64,000 nucleotides of DNA, taken from Apricaphanius iberus (lineage: Eukaryota > Chordata > Actinopteri > Cyprinodontiformes > Aphaniidae). The notes below the pieces were generated by a model, which saw only the letters and a list, made by a program, of their open reading frames with translations, did no database searches and was not told the DNA's origin. Position 1 is the stretch's first letter. Each line of letters starts with the position of its first letter. Below are positions 35,060 through 47,246 of the stretch, piece after piece. The stretch covers positions 1,984,001 to 2,048,000 of the forward strand of contig JAPXFQ010002804.1 of assembly GCA_028564705.1 (NCBI GenBank), read 5' to 3'. Both the position numbers and the translations under genes were made by a program.

Positions 35060-35249
35060 ATGCTGTTGGGGTTTTTTTATGAGAAAATTGCATTACCAGA
35101 TGATTGAAAACTCCAAAAACTTGATTTTGCACGATATAGCCCCGTTAACAAAATTTTAAAAATAGTAATGCTTGGTGACTTGAAAAAGTAACTTTAATTT
35201 GATTACTGGTATGGAAATTTTTATAAATAAGTGGTCATAATAGGAGCAA

Positions 35250-35730
35250 CATGCTACTAAGTTACCGGCTTCACTTTTCACTCCCTCTCCTTATCATTGT
35301 CCTCAGCTGCGTCTCCAATCCGTCACACCTGATCCTCCTTACCTCATGTGTTAATAACCTTTCACTTCCATGTTGCTGTCTCACCGCTCTTCTGATGTCC
35401 TGTCTCTCCATTCCTGCCGTCACCCTCATCATCATTATCACCATCATCATCTCCACCAGCAGTATTATAAAAAAACATCCTTGCACGTTACCTGTTTGTG
35501 GGTTCAGGTCCATGCATCATAATACACCTCCTGACAGAATTATCTGGCCAAAGAAGATGGACCCAAGACCCTGAATCACCTCTGGTGTCAGCTCACAAAG
35601 GTCTCTAAATTTTCCCTTGCAGGGAGCTGTCCAAGGTCGCTGGTGGAAGAAAAGCTCCAAGCAGTAGGAACAAAATGGGCTGGTGAGTCTTCTACGAAGC
35701 ATCTCCACTATCTGTTAGGCAATCAGACTG
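35250..35730 (+). pseudogene. Possible Gypsy-type leader and gag start
   Basis: The stretch 'tgacagaattatctggcc...' followed by an ATG reading MDPRP (from about 35558) resembles the leader and gag start (MDPA...) of fish Ty3/Gypsy elements. The upstream part (35290-35470), rich in 'tcatcatc' and 'ctcc' words, could be the LTR end. The gag frame breaks at once and nothing recognisable follows. Weak call. Confidence 0.35.
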
Positions 35731-35932
35731 TTACACATTTCCATTTATAATTGTTAGCTCTAAGTTAGTTACCAGTTTGGAGAGGTCTTCAATAAACATG
35801 GACCGAAAGATCCATGCATGTCATACTTTATGAATTACTGCTTTTATATTTCAATCTTTTGAAGTCAATCAGTTTCTTATCATTTCTCCTAACTCAAATT
35901 TTTAGATCTAGAAGAATGTGATCCAATATTAA

Positions 35933-36766
35933 AGGGATTTACTTACCCAGACAAGTTTGGAGCCCCTTTGAGCTGATCAGGAGGAGTTTACGTCGAGTTG
36001 TCATCAGCGTATATCCATATAATGGGAGACAATCAGGGCAAGAGGTCGCCGCCTGTAATAAGGCATTATCTGCCCTAAAACTACTTCATTTAACCATGTT
36101 TTTTTATGAATAGTTAGCGATTTTCCCCTGTGAGCTCAGAAAGTCTTGGAGGTTCTAAACTATTATGTGAAGTTTTTACAGGCTTTTAATGTAACCGATT
36201 CCAACTTAGAGTAACCTCGGATTTCAATGACGTTGAACCGGCCACCATTACAGCTATAGTGTGCGTAGGTTGAGGAAAGGAAGCCTGTAGAAGCTGAAGT
36301 TATTCTAATTGGTCATTCGGTCACTGCAATTCGGAAACATGCAAATGTGAACCATGTTGATGTCCACAGTAGAAAGTTCTGTCTAACAGAGTGAAAGTCC
36401 TGCTCAGAATACATCGGCGTACAACAGTGATGTTATTGTAATCACGCAATAGTGTAGTTATTTTATTGCCTCTAAATCACCCTGCAAGACAACTAATAAG
36501 CACTACCGAGACGTTCTGAAGTCTGAGGGGAGTCCTGCTAACGTTTTATAACAAAATATGGTTAAATGAAGGAGTTTTGGGACAGATAATGCATTATTAC
36601 AGGCAGCAAACTCCTGCCCCCATTGACTCCCATTATATGGATATACACTAATCGCAACTGGATAAAAACTTCTCCTGAACAGCTCTAAACTTGTCTGGGT
36701 AAGTAAATGAAGGTAATATTTGCTAAAAAAAAAAAGGTCCAGGTTGAAAAAACACAAACTTTTCCT
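35933..36766. mobile_element. TTAA-flanked MITE with long inverted repeats, copy 1
   Basis: The element is bordered by TTAA on both sides (35929-35932 and 36767-36770). The left arm ('acccagacaagtttggagc...', then 'gcgtatatccatataatggga...' and 'gcattatctgccc...') is repeated in inverted order on the right ('...tcccattatatggatatacac...aaacttgtctgggtaagtaaatg'). The left end has lost ~50 bp relative to the right end and to copy 2. Arms total ~270 bp each. TTAA duplication is the mark of piggyBac- or Kolobok-type transposases. No coding capacity. Confidence 0.8.
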
Positions 36767-36770
36767 TTAA

Positions 36771-39490
36771 TTTTTTAAGGGATGTTTAATTTAAATTTTT
36801 TTAGTAAGATAACACATAGCATTATATCAAATATGCTCTTAACAGTACACAATAGAATTAATACTAGTATCCAATGTAAATAAAACGTTGGTGTTGTGAC
36901 AACCCTATCAGGTACTCTAATAGAGTTGATTTAAAAGTTTCTTAATTGGGACTAGGGGTATCGGGACCCCAATCCATCATTTGAGATCAGGGCGGGTTCC
37001 ATGCATCCTTAGTTACATCAGCTAACTAATGACTATACAACTCCGCTTACATTCCCTGAGTTATAAAAGCTCTACAGACGTGATTTAAAACCCGTGTTAA
37101 AAAGCAATGGAATGAGAGCTGCTGCATACCAATTAGGTTTAAATGCACAAATGTAATTTTTGGCTAAAAAGGGAACCTCAAAAACATGTCGCTAATGAGC
37201 TTTTTGATGTGTGGTGAGATTAGTTTATCACTTCATTTCATGGTTAATGATATATGGACTTGTACTATTGGTATATTTAGCTGTAGGTTCATTTGTCCAG
37301 AAAACAAAAAAAACGATTGAGAGTAGGGTTTGGGCTGTTGTGAAAAGCAAGTTTATATTAGAAAGACATATTGACACTTGAACTTTCAAAACCCATAATC
37401 TCCTCATGCACTACATGTTAAATGTTTGTATAAGTGTTAAATAAGCAGTGTGAAGCAGAAGAGGGATTTGCAAAAGCACTTCTTTTTCTTATTTTTGCAG
37501 AGGTGTCAGCTAGCTTAGCTCTTCACTTAAACCTGCAGAGCTCATGTTGATCTAAAGTGGTTTGTCCAAAGAGTCAACAGTGCGAGTGTATTTATTTTCA
37601 CGGTTAGAAAGGTATGAGAACCATTCAAATGCATCCATATCTCAATGTGAATATAGTGGCAGCTAATCCAGATTCCCCTGTGGTCACAGGAGACCCCCAT
37701 TATGCAGAGGCAATTCTTCCAATTTCTAAGCCATAGTGCTGATATTTTTCTCTGCTATTATAAAGAAAAATAACTGATTGTTGGATTTTATGTTAGTTTT
37801 AGAGTCTATAAAGCCTCCCATCCTCTCTCTTTAGGGATGTCTTTCCAGCTTTGATTTATGCAAATCCTCTGTGGATGAGTGAAGTAAATACTGACTGGTG
37901 ACTGTAGGTAAAACGCCTCGCTGGAAGAGGAGACAAGTCGTGGCATCTAAGAGCTGAGATGGTGTAGCCAGTCTGCGAGGAGGAGCAGATAAATGCAAAA
38001 GAAAAGAGAACAGCTTGATGGGTTGTTTTTTTTTTACCTGAAAGTGAAGTTGCTTTGAAACAGTAAAAAAGACTGAATGTGTGTTGTGTCGTGGTTGGGT
38101 AACTTGATTAAACTGGAAGAATGCCTAATTACATCAAACATGATTTGCTCGGGTGAATGTTTGCATATGCAAATACACTCGGGCTACATCTGTGAGCTTT
38201 AGATAAAGATTTATCTGAGGGAAAATGAGTGGTAAATGTGAGTCCAATTATCACAAGTAAGTGAGTTTTATTTTTTATTTTTGCATTAACTGCAGTTTGT
38301 AACTTCTGCACAGGTTCTACATCATGGTGTAGCCGCAAACACAGTGACTTTCCATGTTAATGTGTCCAAAGGATAAGGTTGGAGTTGATTTCTGTCTCTG
38401 TCAAACTCCCCTGCCATCCATCCGCAAACATTTTTAGAGAGATTTTAGATTGAGAGAACTTGTAGGATGGTCCAAAAGAGGGATTCTGTTCTCTTGAAAA
38501 AATTACTTTCTCAGGCAGATGTTGCAATCTGCTTTGTTGTTTTGTTGAAAGTCATTACTGCCTAATCGAGAGCCAGTAACCGCTAAAACCTCCCTCCTAA
38601 ACGGTATAGCGGATTTTATTGTTATGTCAGTAGACATTAAAATTCACCAGTATATTCCAGATTTAACTTTTTTTAAAGAGTTTGACCCAGCTCGACTGGA
38701 GAGCTCTGTATCAGAGCATGAATGTGTCTGTGAATGGGTGAATGTGGCTCAAATCTAAATGACTGAGTGGTCGGTATGAGTAGAAATGCGCTATTTAAGT
38801 TCATTTCATTTACAATTTGTGACCAAATTATAGAAACTCTAGAACCCTGTTTTGGGTTTCCATCCATTAACTTCTCACGTTAGTTTGCTTGAATTTTGGT
38901 CCATTCCATCTGACAGAACTTGTGTAACTGAGTCAGGTTTGGAGATGTTACATGCGGGTCTTGGATGTCGAGCGGTTATGGAGGTGGGACTCAAACAGTT
39001 GCACAAAACAAGCTGAGAAGGAAATCATTGGAAGCTTCTTCTCGTTTTTTATTTTCTAACTGTGATACAAAAACCAAACCAACCCATACCAACAACCAGA
39101 ACAATGGGAGACATACAGTTTATATAAAAGTGACCTACATTGGGAGAAACCATTAATGGGTTAAAACTGATGCACTCTGAAATGGAAGTAGAAACATTTA
39201 CATTAAAGTGTAAACACGCGTTTACCAACTATACAGTTGATATTTAACCAAACTAAAAATATGTTAAACAATAATTATGGCAAATGTAAACAGAAAACAT
39301 AATGCCAAAACACCCCTCCCCTAAATCTATTTCCCAACATGGAACAGTGCCAGAACTTCTAAAGGTGTGCACAAACCGCCGGGGAACATTTTGTCTGCGC
39401 ACACCTGCATCAAAACAGAAAATGGCAGAGGTAAGTGTTTGGGAAGAATAATTTACCAATTAAAAAATGTTTCTTTTAAAAGTAGGTTTT
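36771..39490. other. Apparently unique intergenic or intronic DNA
   Basis: No gene and no repeat family I can name. It contains the 14-bp palindrome TTTGCATATGCAAA at 38160-38173, whose core TGCATATGCA matches the palindromic POU/Oct recognition element. A regulatory role is only a possibility. Confidence 0.4.
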
Positions 39491-39494
39491 TACT

Positions 39495-39840
39495 AGTGGT
39501 GGGTAGAGCAGCACCGATGCGTCGGCGCACGTATCACTTTAAGAAATAGTCACGTGATCGATACAGCTGCTGTTTCATCTTTCACCGACGCGCTGGATTG
39601 TGTTTAAAAGCAGCAGCGTCTCCAGCTTTCAACTGGTTGCTTCTCTGCCAAAACGTTATCTTTTGAACCAGACTAATTCCCAAAAAGCAACCATCATTGA
39701 GCCAGAAAGAAAACGAAAGATTTCTGACGTGTGGGATCATTTTGATCGTATATCAGCAAATAAAGTATTTGCTTTTATTTCCTTTCTTAATCCTGTTCTT
39801 CTCAGTTTCTGCTTTATTTTATCCACATTTCAGTAAATTT
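39495..39840 (+). pseudogene. hAT-type element, 5' end with BED-finger start
   Basis: The left end 'tagtggtgggtagagcagc' resembles a hAT terminal repeat. It is followed by 'gcaccgatgcgtcggcgcac', 'aagaaatagtcacgtgatcg' and a 5' region. At 39705-39765 the plus strand reads KRKISDVWDHFDRISANKV, the start of a BED finger (K-S-VW-HF), after which the CxxC part is missing. Only the first ~350 bp of the element remain. 43080-43310 shares its 5' region. Confidence 0.6.
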
Positions 39841-42800
39841 TTCTGCAGTTTAAATTTGTTCTACTGAACTGGCATGTATTAAAAAAAGTACGTCTTCTAT
39901 GCTGAGACATCACAGAGACAAACCATGGAGGTCACAAATGCAACTAGGATAAACACAAGTCAGATCAGTTTCCATGTATACAGCCAATGTTACTGAATAT
40001 AAATGTAATAGTTCCTCATTGTTAAAAGACAGCACACCTTTTCAAAACTCCCCACAATATTTATTTGGTAGTTTGTGGTGGCCCTATCAAGACAGTGACT
40101 GTTTTGCTTAAAGTAACAGTGTGTAGTTTTTTACCATTAATGTCTGGAAATCTGCATCAAAATATTGTTGAAAATGAATAGCATTATGCCCAATCATTGA
40201 AAAGTTTTGGTGGCTTCATAATATATAACCATAAAAAGTGCATCTAAAATACATGGATGCGGGTCCTGGTGTATGGTGGCGGACATATTGGATGCTGTGC
40301 TTTCTTCTGTAAGATCCGATGTGGACAAAACCTCTTTACTGATTTTTGAATATCCCTATCCCCTCATCTTCTAGGTCAGTTTAACCCCTTAAGCCAGAGG
40401 AAGTTTTCCAAATTTGGCATACCTATACTCTAGAAGGCTTTTTACAGCTTGTAAAATATCTAAAATGTGCAAATTGCTATCATATAATAGGAATGTGAAA
40501 GGTCTCAAGAAAAACATGGCGGGTTTGAGTAATTGAGGTTCAAAAACAGAAAATATGATTTTTTTCTGAAAACAATACACATTATAGATAGCTGAGCAGC
40601 TTGTGTTCATTGTAGAGAAGCAAATAAACATCATAAATAGTAACTATCTTTTTGACTTTAGACCAACTGTTGGTGTCTGTAATAACAAATAATTGAAAGT
40701 TCTGTTCTCCCCGTTCAGGAGAAGCTCTCGCTGAGCTGTTGTGTCCGAGCCTTCGTGCGACACGGACCCAGCGGCCTGCGGCTCCGCGTCAGAGACGGGT
40801 TAGATCGCATGCATTCTGCAACTTTCACTGTAATGTTTTTTATTTTATTTTTGAACTTTCACCAGTCATGTTGAATCTACACTAAAATGTGTAATTTTTT
40901 TTCCATTGAGGTCATTCAAACATTACAGTTTATTCATTTACAAAAATATTTGAACAATATCACTAACATAAAAAATACTGAAATCTTTTGCCTTTCACAA
41001 ATGTGTTACACATTTACCTCTTCACTCACTGCCTGAGATGAAAGAGAGTCTGATGTGCTTCTCATTTTGCTACATATATTTCTCTAGAGGCTGAACTATC
41101 TGTCTTGTACTAGCAGGAAATTGTGCAATGGCGATTTTTGGCCTGTATGGCCATCCGTCCTCACTCGTCCTCAACCCATTTGTGAATGTCCTGATACCTA
41201 AGGTTTCAATATTTCTGAATGGTAATCTTGCCTCATGCTTTATATCTATTTGGTGAAACACACAAGTTCCTCCCACAGCATGACGCTACCGCCTCCATGT
41301 TTAACAAATGGGATACTGTTCTCAAGCCTGCAAGCTTCCATTTTCTCCCTCCAAATGCAGCTATGGTCTTTGTGGCTAAGTATATCATATATCATTTTTT
41401 TTAGTTACTATATTTGGTATGATCCTTTAATTTGTTCTTACTATTTACCTTCAAAGATACTTCCTACCTCATTTAATATCCACTTTCCTCTCTAAAATAG
41501 CTTAATTTCTCGGGACACAGAATCTCTCTTTTCTGCATTGTTATGGTTGGAAATTCCTATGCTGTTTGTACGGAGAAGGTTCCGTCCACTTTAATTTTCT
41601 CCCTCATACATGGCACCACCAGCATGCGTTGGTCACATGACCTTGGGGACATGCATAAATAGGTAAACATAATGAGATGTTTGCCAGTGCATAAACCTGT
41701 TAATGCCCTTTAAAAAGAAATGATGCTGACAAGTTCCAATGTGACAGTGCCTTCATTGATAACATATAATGTATATTCAAGGCTATGTGTGTGAGGTTAG
41801 ATATGCCTGCCTATCTCCAATGCTGTAGTACAGATTTATGTAAAGACCTACAAAATACTATCGCTAGCTTTTTGAAATGAATTGCCCAATGGGATGATTT
41901 ACATGTAATATTTTGTCAAGCCTGTCCTCCAAGAAATTGCCACAAGACTCAGAAAAAATATAACAAAAAAAAAAAAACGTAAGTGCGGCTGTATCAGATG
42001 TCTTTTTCATGTTTCCTGTATTCACAATAATTCCAGTAGATATCCAGGTTTTTGTGATCTAATCACATATACATGATGTGTGCTGTGGAAGCACACTGAG
42101 CATGTATCAGTGAAAGCTTCTAATGCCACACGGTTTCCAGGATGCCATACAAATTAGCCCATGTGAGGAGCACAATGAGAGATATATTTATCTTCTCAGA
42201 TCTAGCAATTGATAGAAGCAGCGAAAGGTGGTGATTTAGGGTGAGATACAAAATAGGAAGAAAAAGTCGGTGCGTTCTCTCACAAAAAGAAAGGATCCGA
42301 AAGACTTGACAGTTTATCTCTGTAATGAATTGCGCCTCTCCTGAATATTTAAACACTTAATCTGTGATTCCTATAAGATGCAAAGAGATGATTCGTTTAC
42401 AGCACGAGCTTTTTTTGTACAATGTTCATTCTTTTACCATTGTAAAACTACATGTGAGGTCAATATTGTCAAACATCCTTTAACAACTGTAAAATGTATG
42501 TAACTGTTTTAATCAACTGGACACCATGGCCTGCAATAACCCACAATTATGTACAGAATGTTATGACCTTATGATTCGTCTTAGAAGTCCCACCTATCAA
42601 TTGAGTGATCAGGTATTTGTCCCCATCATGCCCGATCACAACGTCGGTGTAAATTACATTGCAACCATGCTATTACCTCAGCAGTCTTGGCAAGACGTGT
42701 GCAACCAGGATCTGGAGCCACAAGCGCTTCTTTCTGATTTTGAATCATTGTCAAAATTTTTAATTAGAGTGTGACAGTGTTACGTCTAACACGTCAGTGA

Positions 42801-42865
42801 GATGCTCCACTATGACAAAACGCACATGCAGTTATGTATTGATATACTACAATTTAATCTGAAAA
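39841..42865. other. Intergenic stretch, no recognised gene
   Basis: No supported coding region. 40120-40170 ('cagtgtgtagttttttaccatt') may be the end of an unpaired MITE. 40725-40800 is a short CpG-rich patch. 41600-41700 resembles the 'ggtcacatg...cataaatagg' promoter-like part of the LTR candidate at 16404-16752. Confidence 0.4.
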
Positions 42866-42867
42866 TA

Positions 42868-43075
42868 CTTAATTGATCCCAGAGGGGAATTTAAGTGTTG
42901 TAGTAGCTCATACTACTCAATTCTCATTGTCTGGAAGTCTGAGGTGTACAGAGTGAAAAGGAATGGTGAGAGTACAGTCCCCTTGTGGTGCTCCTGTGCT
43001 GCTGACCAGCTGGTTTCACACACAATTCTTCAGTCTCACAAACTGTGGTCTGTTTGTCCCGTAGTCATTGATCCA
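42868..43075 (-). pseudogene. CR1/Rex1-like LINE, reverse transcriptase fragment
   Basis: The minus strand reads WINDYGTNRPQFVRLKN, a stop, then SSTGAPQG followed after a frameshift by PFLFTLYTSDFQ. This is the stretch around the GAPQG-T-LSPFLFTLYT block of Rex1/CR1-type reverse transcriptases. The 3' end near 42870 ('ttaattgatcccagaggggaattt') matches the end of the 4844-5075 fragment. The part between this block and the 3' UTR is deleted. Confidence 0.65.
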
Positions 43076-43079
43076 GCTG

Positions 43080-43312
43080 ATTGGAGCAGGACCGATGCGT
43101 TGGCGCATGTATCTAGCTCATAGAGCGAAAATCTGTATCGGTGCGTGTATTGCTTTAAGAAATAGTCACGTGACCGACACAGCTGCGGCTTCGTCTGTCA
43201 CTGAAGTGCCAAACTCTGTTTACTCTTGTGTTAGCTTTCTGCTATCATCTCTTGTGTTAATGGATCAGTTTGGACCCATAAATTTATCAGCTATAAAATA
43301 CACTTAAAACTA
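43080..43312 (+). mobile_element. hAT-type element, 5' end fragment
   Basis: It shares with 39508-39600 the order 'gca(g)gaccgatgcg(t)tggcgcatgtat', 'ctttaagaaatagtcacgtga(c)cgacacagctgc' and 'tcgtctgtcactgaagtgc'. An extra ~40 bp ('ctagctcatagagcgaaaatctgtatcggtgcg') is present here. No BED finger follows. It abuts the Rex1-like fragment. Confidence 0.5.
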
Positions 43313-43574
43313 TAAGCTATTATCCAATTTGTTTCTTATCTCTTGGTTACCTTGTTAGGCTTCCTTATCTATCAAAATGTTAATTTTAATTATTTTGGTT
43401 TGGGACTCTGGGCCTTTTTTTGCCAGGATACCCCTCAATTTTAATTTTAAGAAAATTGTAAAATGGACCTCAAGAGAATCATATTAATAACTAAAACGTT
43501 GTTGTGTTACCTATTACTGAGGGGCATAGAACACATCTCTTAAATATGTTTTATTTTTTCATTTTAATATGAAC

Positions 43575-44335
43575 AAAAATTACATTGATGTGTTATGGGT
43601 CAATTTTGATTTTATGATTTTTATTCCATATTTCACTGGCTCATTGGATATGTATTGCCGGAAGTAGCATTTTCCTCAAAAAAGGGACAATACGTTCATC
43701 CACTGTCACCTCTGGCCCTGGGTTCAACATCAGTGGAAGGAGCTCCACCCATCTCTCTCAGACATCCCTGATGGGAGCAAGCTGGTCAGATCTTGCTCTG
43801 GTCTCTCTTTTGTCAAAATTGAAGACTCTCGATATGAATTGAATGTTTCCCAGAAATATTTCTGCCTGTTGATGTGTCCCATAGCCTACTAGCGGGCGTG
43901 TTTGCAGGATCTGTACACACCAGTAAGAAGAACACCAATGAAAGCATCCAGGTATTCCTCTTCAGTGTCTTTCCACATAATGCCATGGATGTTCAGCATA
44001 GTACTGATGATTATTTTTAGTAACAGTGGCATAATTAGCTCTAAACATGTATTGATGTCGCTGACTCTGGTCACAGCTAACCTTGTGATTCCAGGGGTCA
44101 GTTTGATGACCACCTCTGCAGCAGCTTCCCTGCAATGCACATCATGAGGCAATGAGTTCCAAAAGATCTTACCATTTTTGGATTTTCAGCAGAAGCAGCT
44201 TCAGCACCTGCGACCTCCTCATCAGATATGTCTTCTGGATGATACTCCACATTGTGTTCTTCCTCAGAAACCTGCTCATCTAAGTCGCTATCCTGCTCTT
44301 TGTTCGCTAGTTAATTTTAACCAAAAATATGATCC
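43575..44335 (-). pseudogene. piggyBac-type transposase, N-terminal half
   Basis: PiggyBac transposases cut and paste DNA at TTAA sites. Read on the minus strand from 44335, an acidic N terminus appears (EQVSEEEHNVEYHPEDISDE), then a frame at 44152-43889 with LTPGITRLAVTRV and EYLDAFIGVLLTGVYRS, matching the 'TPGPTRYAVSRV...AYIGLLILAGVYRS' region of PGBD-like proteins. After a change of frame, 43860-43590 reads APIRDV, NPGPEVTVDERIVPF and, in yet another frame, FRQYISNEPVKYGIKI, the conserved block around the second catalytic Asp (VDER). The C-terminal third is absent. Frameshifts and a stop make it a pseudogene. The L2 element at 44345 lies directly upstream. Confidence 0.75.
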
Positions 44336-44460
44336 AGAACTTGGCTCATTTTCTTCATTAAACCACAAGAATGAAATAGTGATCAGAAAGCGGAATTTAG
44401 GGCTCAAAGGCAGCTCTGAACAGTAGGGTTTTAATCTTTGATTTAAAATAGCCTTACGAT

Positions 44461-45860
44461 TCAGCATTTTTGCATTCTTCTGGAAGTTTGTTCAAAATTT
44501 GTGGAACAAACTTCCTGTTTAGTTCTAATTCTAGGAATGTTAAGTAAGCTCGAGTTGGAGGACCTGAGTTGTCTGCTGAGTTGGTATAGTGACAGCAGAT
44601 CTCCAACATACTTTGGTGCTACACCGTTCATTGATTTATAAACTAGTAGTGATATTTTAAAGTCTACTCTTTGAGCTACAGGGAGCCAGTGTAAGGACTT
44701 AAGAACTGGGGTAATGTGTTCTACTTTCCTAGTTCTAGCGAGAACACGGGCAGTAGCGTTCTGGATCAGCTGCAGTTGTCTGATTGCTTTTTTAGGAAGA
44801 CCTGTGAGGACGCTGTTGCAGTGATCAATCTGACTAAAGATAAACGCATGGATCAGTTTTTCATGGTCCTTCTGTGACATCAGTCCTTTAATCCTAGAAA
44901 TGTTCTTCAAGTGATAGAAATCTGACCTTGTTATTGCCTTTATGTGTTTAGGTTCAGGTCTGAGTCCATTATTACACCTAGATTTCTGGCCTGATGAGTG
45001 GTTTTTAGTTGTATTAGCTGAAGCTGTGTGCTGACTCTGCATCGTTCCTCCTTAGGTTGAAAAATAATTACTTCTGTTTTGTTTCTGTTTAGCTGGAGAA
45101 ATTTACGGGACATCCAGTTGTTGATTTGTTCAATGCATTCAGTTAAGGTCTGGATGGAATCAAAGTCACCTGGTGACAATGTAATGTATAGCTGTGTGTC
45201 ATCTGCATAGTTATGGTAAGCCCTGGGGGACCCCACATGTGATTTCTGTTTGATCTGATGAGAAATTTCCAATGGACAGAAAGAACTGCCTATTTTTGAG
45301 GTAAGACTCTAACCATTGAAGTGCTCTACCAGTGAGTCCGATCCAGCTCTCCAATCGTTCCTGTAATCTTTTGTGATCAACAGTGTCAAGCGCTGCAATG
45401 AGGTCCAACAGAACCAGAACTGTGGTTCTGCCGCTGTCTGTATTTATGCGGATGTCATTGAAAACTTTGACTAGGGCAGTCTCAGTGCTGTGAAGGACAC
45501 GGAAACCAAAATTATCTAAGGAGTTGTTCATTGACAGAAATGTAGTTAGCTGTTGAGATACAGCTTTTTCAATAATCTTACTGATGAATGGGAGATTAGA
45601 GATGGGCCTATAATTCTGCATTAACGTATTATCTAGGTTGTTTTCTTTAATAGGGGTTTGATAACTGCTGTTTTGAGGGCCTGGGGGAAGACACCTGACT
45701 GGAGGGATGAGTTAACTATTTGCATCAGATTGGACTTAATGACAGGGAGAACTTTCTTTAATAAAGGTGTGGGTAAGATATCGAGGCAGCAAGAGGAGGA
45801 GATAAGATGTTTAATAATTTCATCAAGATGTGATTGATTTAGTTTTTTGAAATGAGACAA
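44461..45860 (-). pseudogene. L2 reverse transcriptase and C-terminal domain
   Basis: Reading from 45860: PTPLLKKVLPVI and LQSGVFPQALKTAVIKPLLKK, then [48 protein letters not shown] (first catalytic Asp; family SAAFDTVDH), CGVPQG, and NYADDTQLY (catalytic pair, near 45225-45200). After it come [41 protein letters not shown] and SLHWLPVAQRVDFKI, the typical L2 C terminus. Four overlapping frames are needed, and the segment after CGVPQG lacks about 25 residues up to NYADD, so there is an internal deletion. It is not functional. Confidence 0.85.
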
Positions 45861-46800
45861 TTTATCTGCATTTTTTTATTTTTACATCGGAATAAAAATG
45901 GTGGTGGGTTGGGTGCTGCTTTACAGATTGATCTTCTGATTTCTAGAATCTTTTCAGTGAAGAAGTTGGCAAATTAACTACAGAACCTAGTGGAGTGTAG
46001 CTCAGGAGCTGCTGTCATTGGAGGATTTGTTAGCCTTTCAACTGTTGCGAATACAGGCCGAGTGTTATTAATATCCCTGTTAATGATTTCAGGGAAGAAT
46101 GGTTCTCTTGCAGTTTTTGGAGTTAAGTTATATTTGTTCAGCTTGTTTTTGTAGATCTCATACTGAACCTGGAGTTGAGTTTTCCTCCATTTTCTTTCGG
46201 CCTGACGGCAATCCCTTTTTTCCCTACATATCAGAGGATTGTTGGTCCATGGAGACTTGTTTCTACCTGAGACTACTTTAACTTTAGTTGGAGCAATGGT
46301 ATCGATGATGTCTGAGACTTTAGAGAAAGGTTATCTGCCAGCTTGTTAACAGAGTGTTTGTTGGGGGTGGTGGGTGGGTGAGTTAGAGCAGTAAATCTGT
46401 TTAAAGATTTCAGCTGAGCTGTCAACAAGGGGGCGTTTTTTTTTAAACTATGGTCTTATTTTGATTAGATAGTTTAGCCGGGATCATTCTTTCAAAGAAG
46501 ATGCTGAAGTGGTCAGATAATGCAACATCCACTACGGAGATGTTAGAGATTTTCAGTCCTTTGCTAATGATTAGGTCTAAAGTGTGACCTTGTTTGTGTG
46601 TTGGCTGATTGACATGTTGGGTTAGACCAAAGTTATGGAGAGTATCACTTAGTGTTTTAGTCTGTCATCCTGGGGGTTATCAGTATGAATGTTCAGATCT
46701 CCCACAATAATTAGTTGGTCATATTCAATACATATTACAGAAAGAAGGTCATTGAGGTCATTAATCAAGTTTGAGCTAGCTTTGGGGGGGCTGTACATAT

Positions 46801-47061
46801 TTATGGCTCAGACCTTGTTCGGCTCTTTTTAAAGTTCAGTGTTTGTTTTTTTATTGTGCCCAGTCCCCCCCCCCCTCTTTCTTTCCTGCTTTCAGTTAGA
46901 AAGCTATAATTAGGAGGAGTGGCTTCCGAAATTGAGGAGCTTTCATTATTTGCATCTAACCAAGTTTCAGATAAAAACAGAGCCTGTAAATTATGACTAG
47001 TAATAAAGTCATTGATTAGAAAAGATTTATTTGATAGTGACCGAATATTGAGTAATGCCAA
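46801..47061 (-). pseudogene. L2 endonuclease, N-terminal part
   Basis: The frame reads LLNIRSLSNKSFLINDFI, then LFLSETWLD with the catalytic Glu of APE-type endonucleases, and ERGGGGLGTI, matching the 'ESRKERRGGGLG' part of L2 endonucleases. It breaks within a C run at 46866-46875. The C-terminal GDFN and SDH motifs are not readable in the linker downstream. Confidence 0.75.
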
Positions 47062-47246
47062 TTTAAAAGATGCGTTGGTAGTTTTTACATTTTCTGACAG
47101 ATGATATTTATGACATTTGACTTAATGTGGGGGGACTTGGATTTGTAAGTTCTTCTGCTTATAATCACAGGAATGCTATTTTCTCGGTAACCAGACTTGT
47201 GCTGGTTGAAGAGTTTTCTTGGTTATAAATCTGGCAGCCGAGAACA

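Noticed and set aside
42526..42774. An 82-codon frame (MACNNPQLCTEC...) that looks protein-like
   Set aside because: Two Cys pairs are suggestive, but I find no domain, no splice context and no similarity to repeats here. Not enough to call an exon.
39508..43210. The two related hAT leaders as a pair of terminal inverted repeats of one 3.7-kb element
   Set aside because: Both leaders lie in the same orientation, so they are two 5' ends rather than the two ends of one element.
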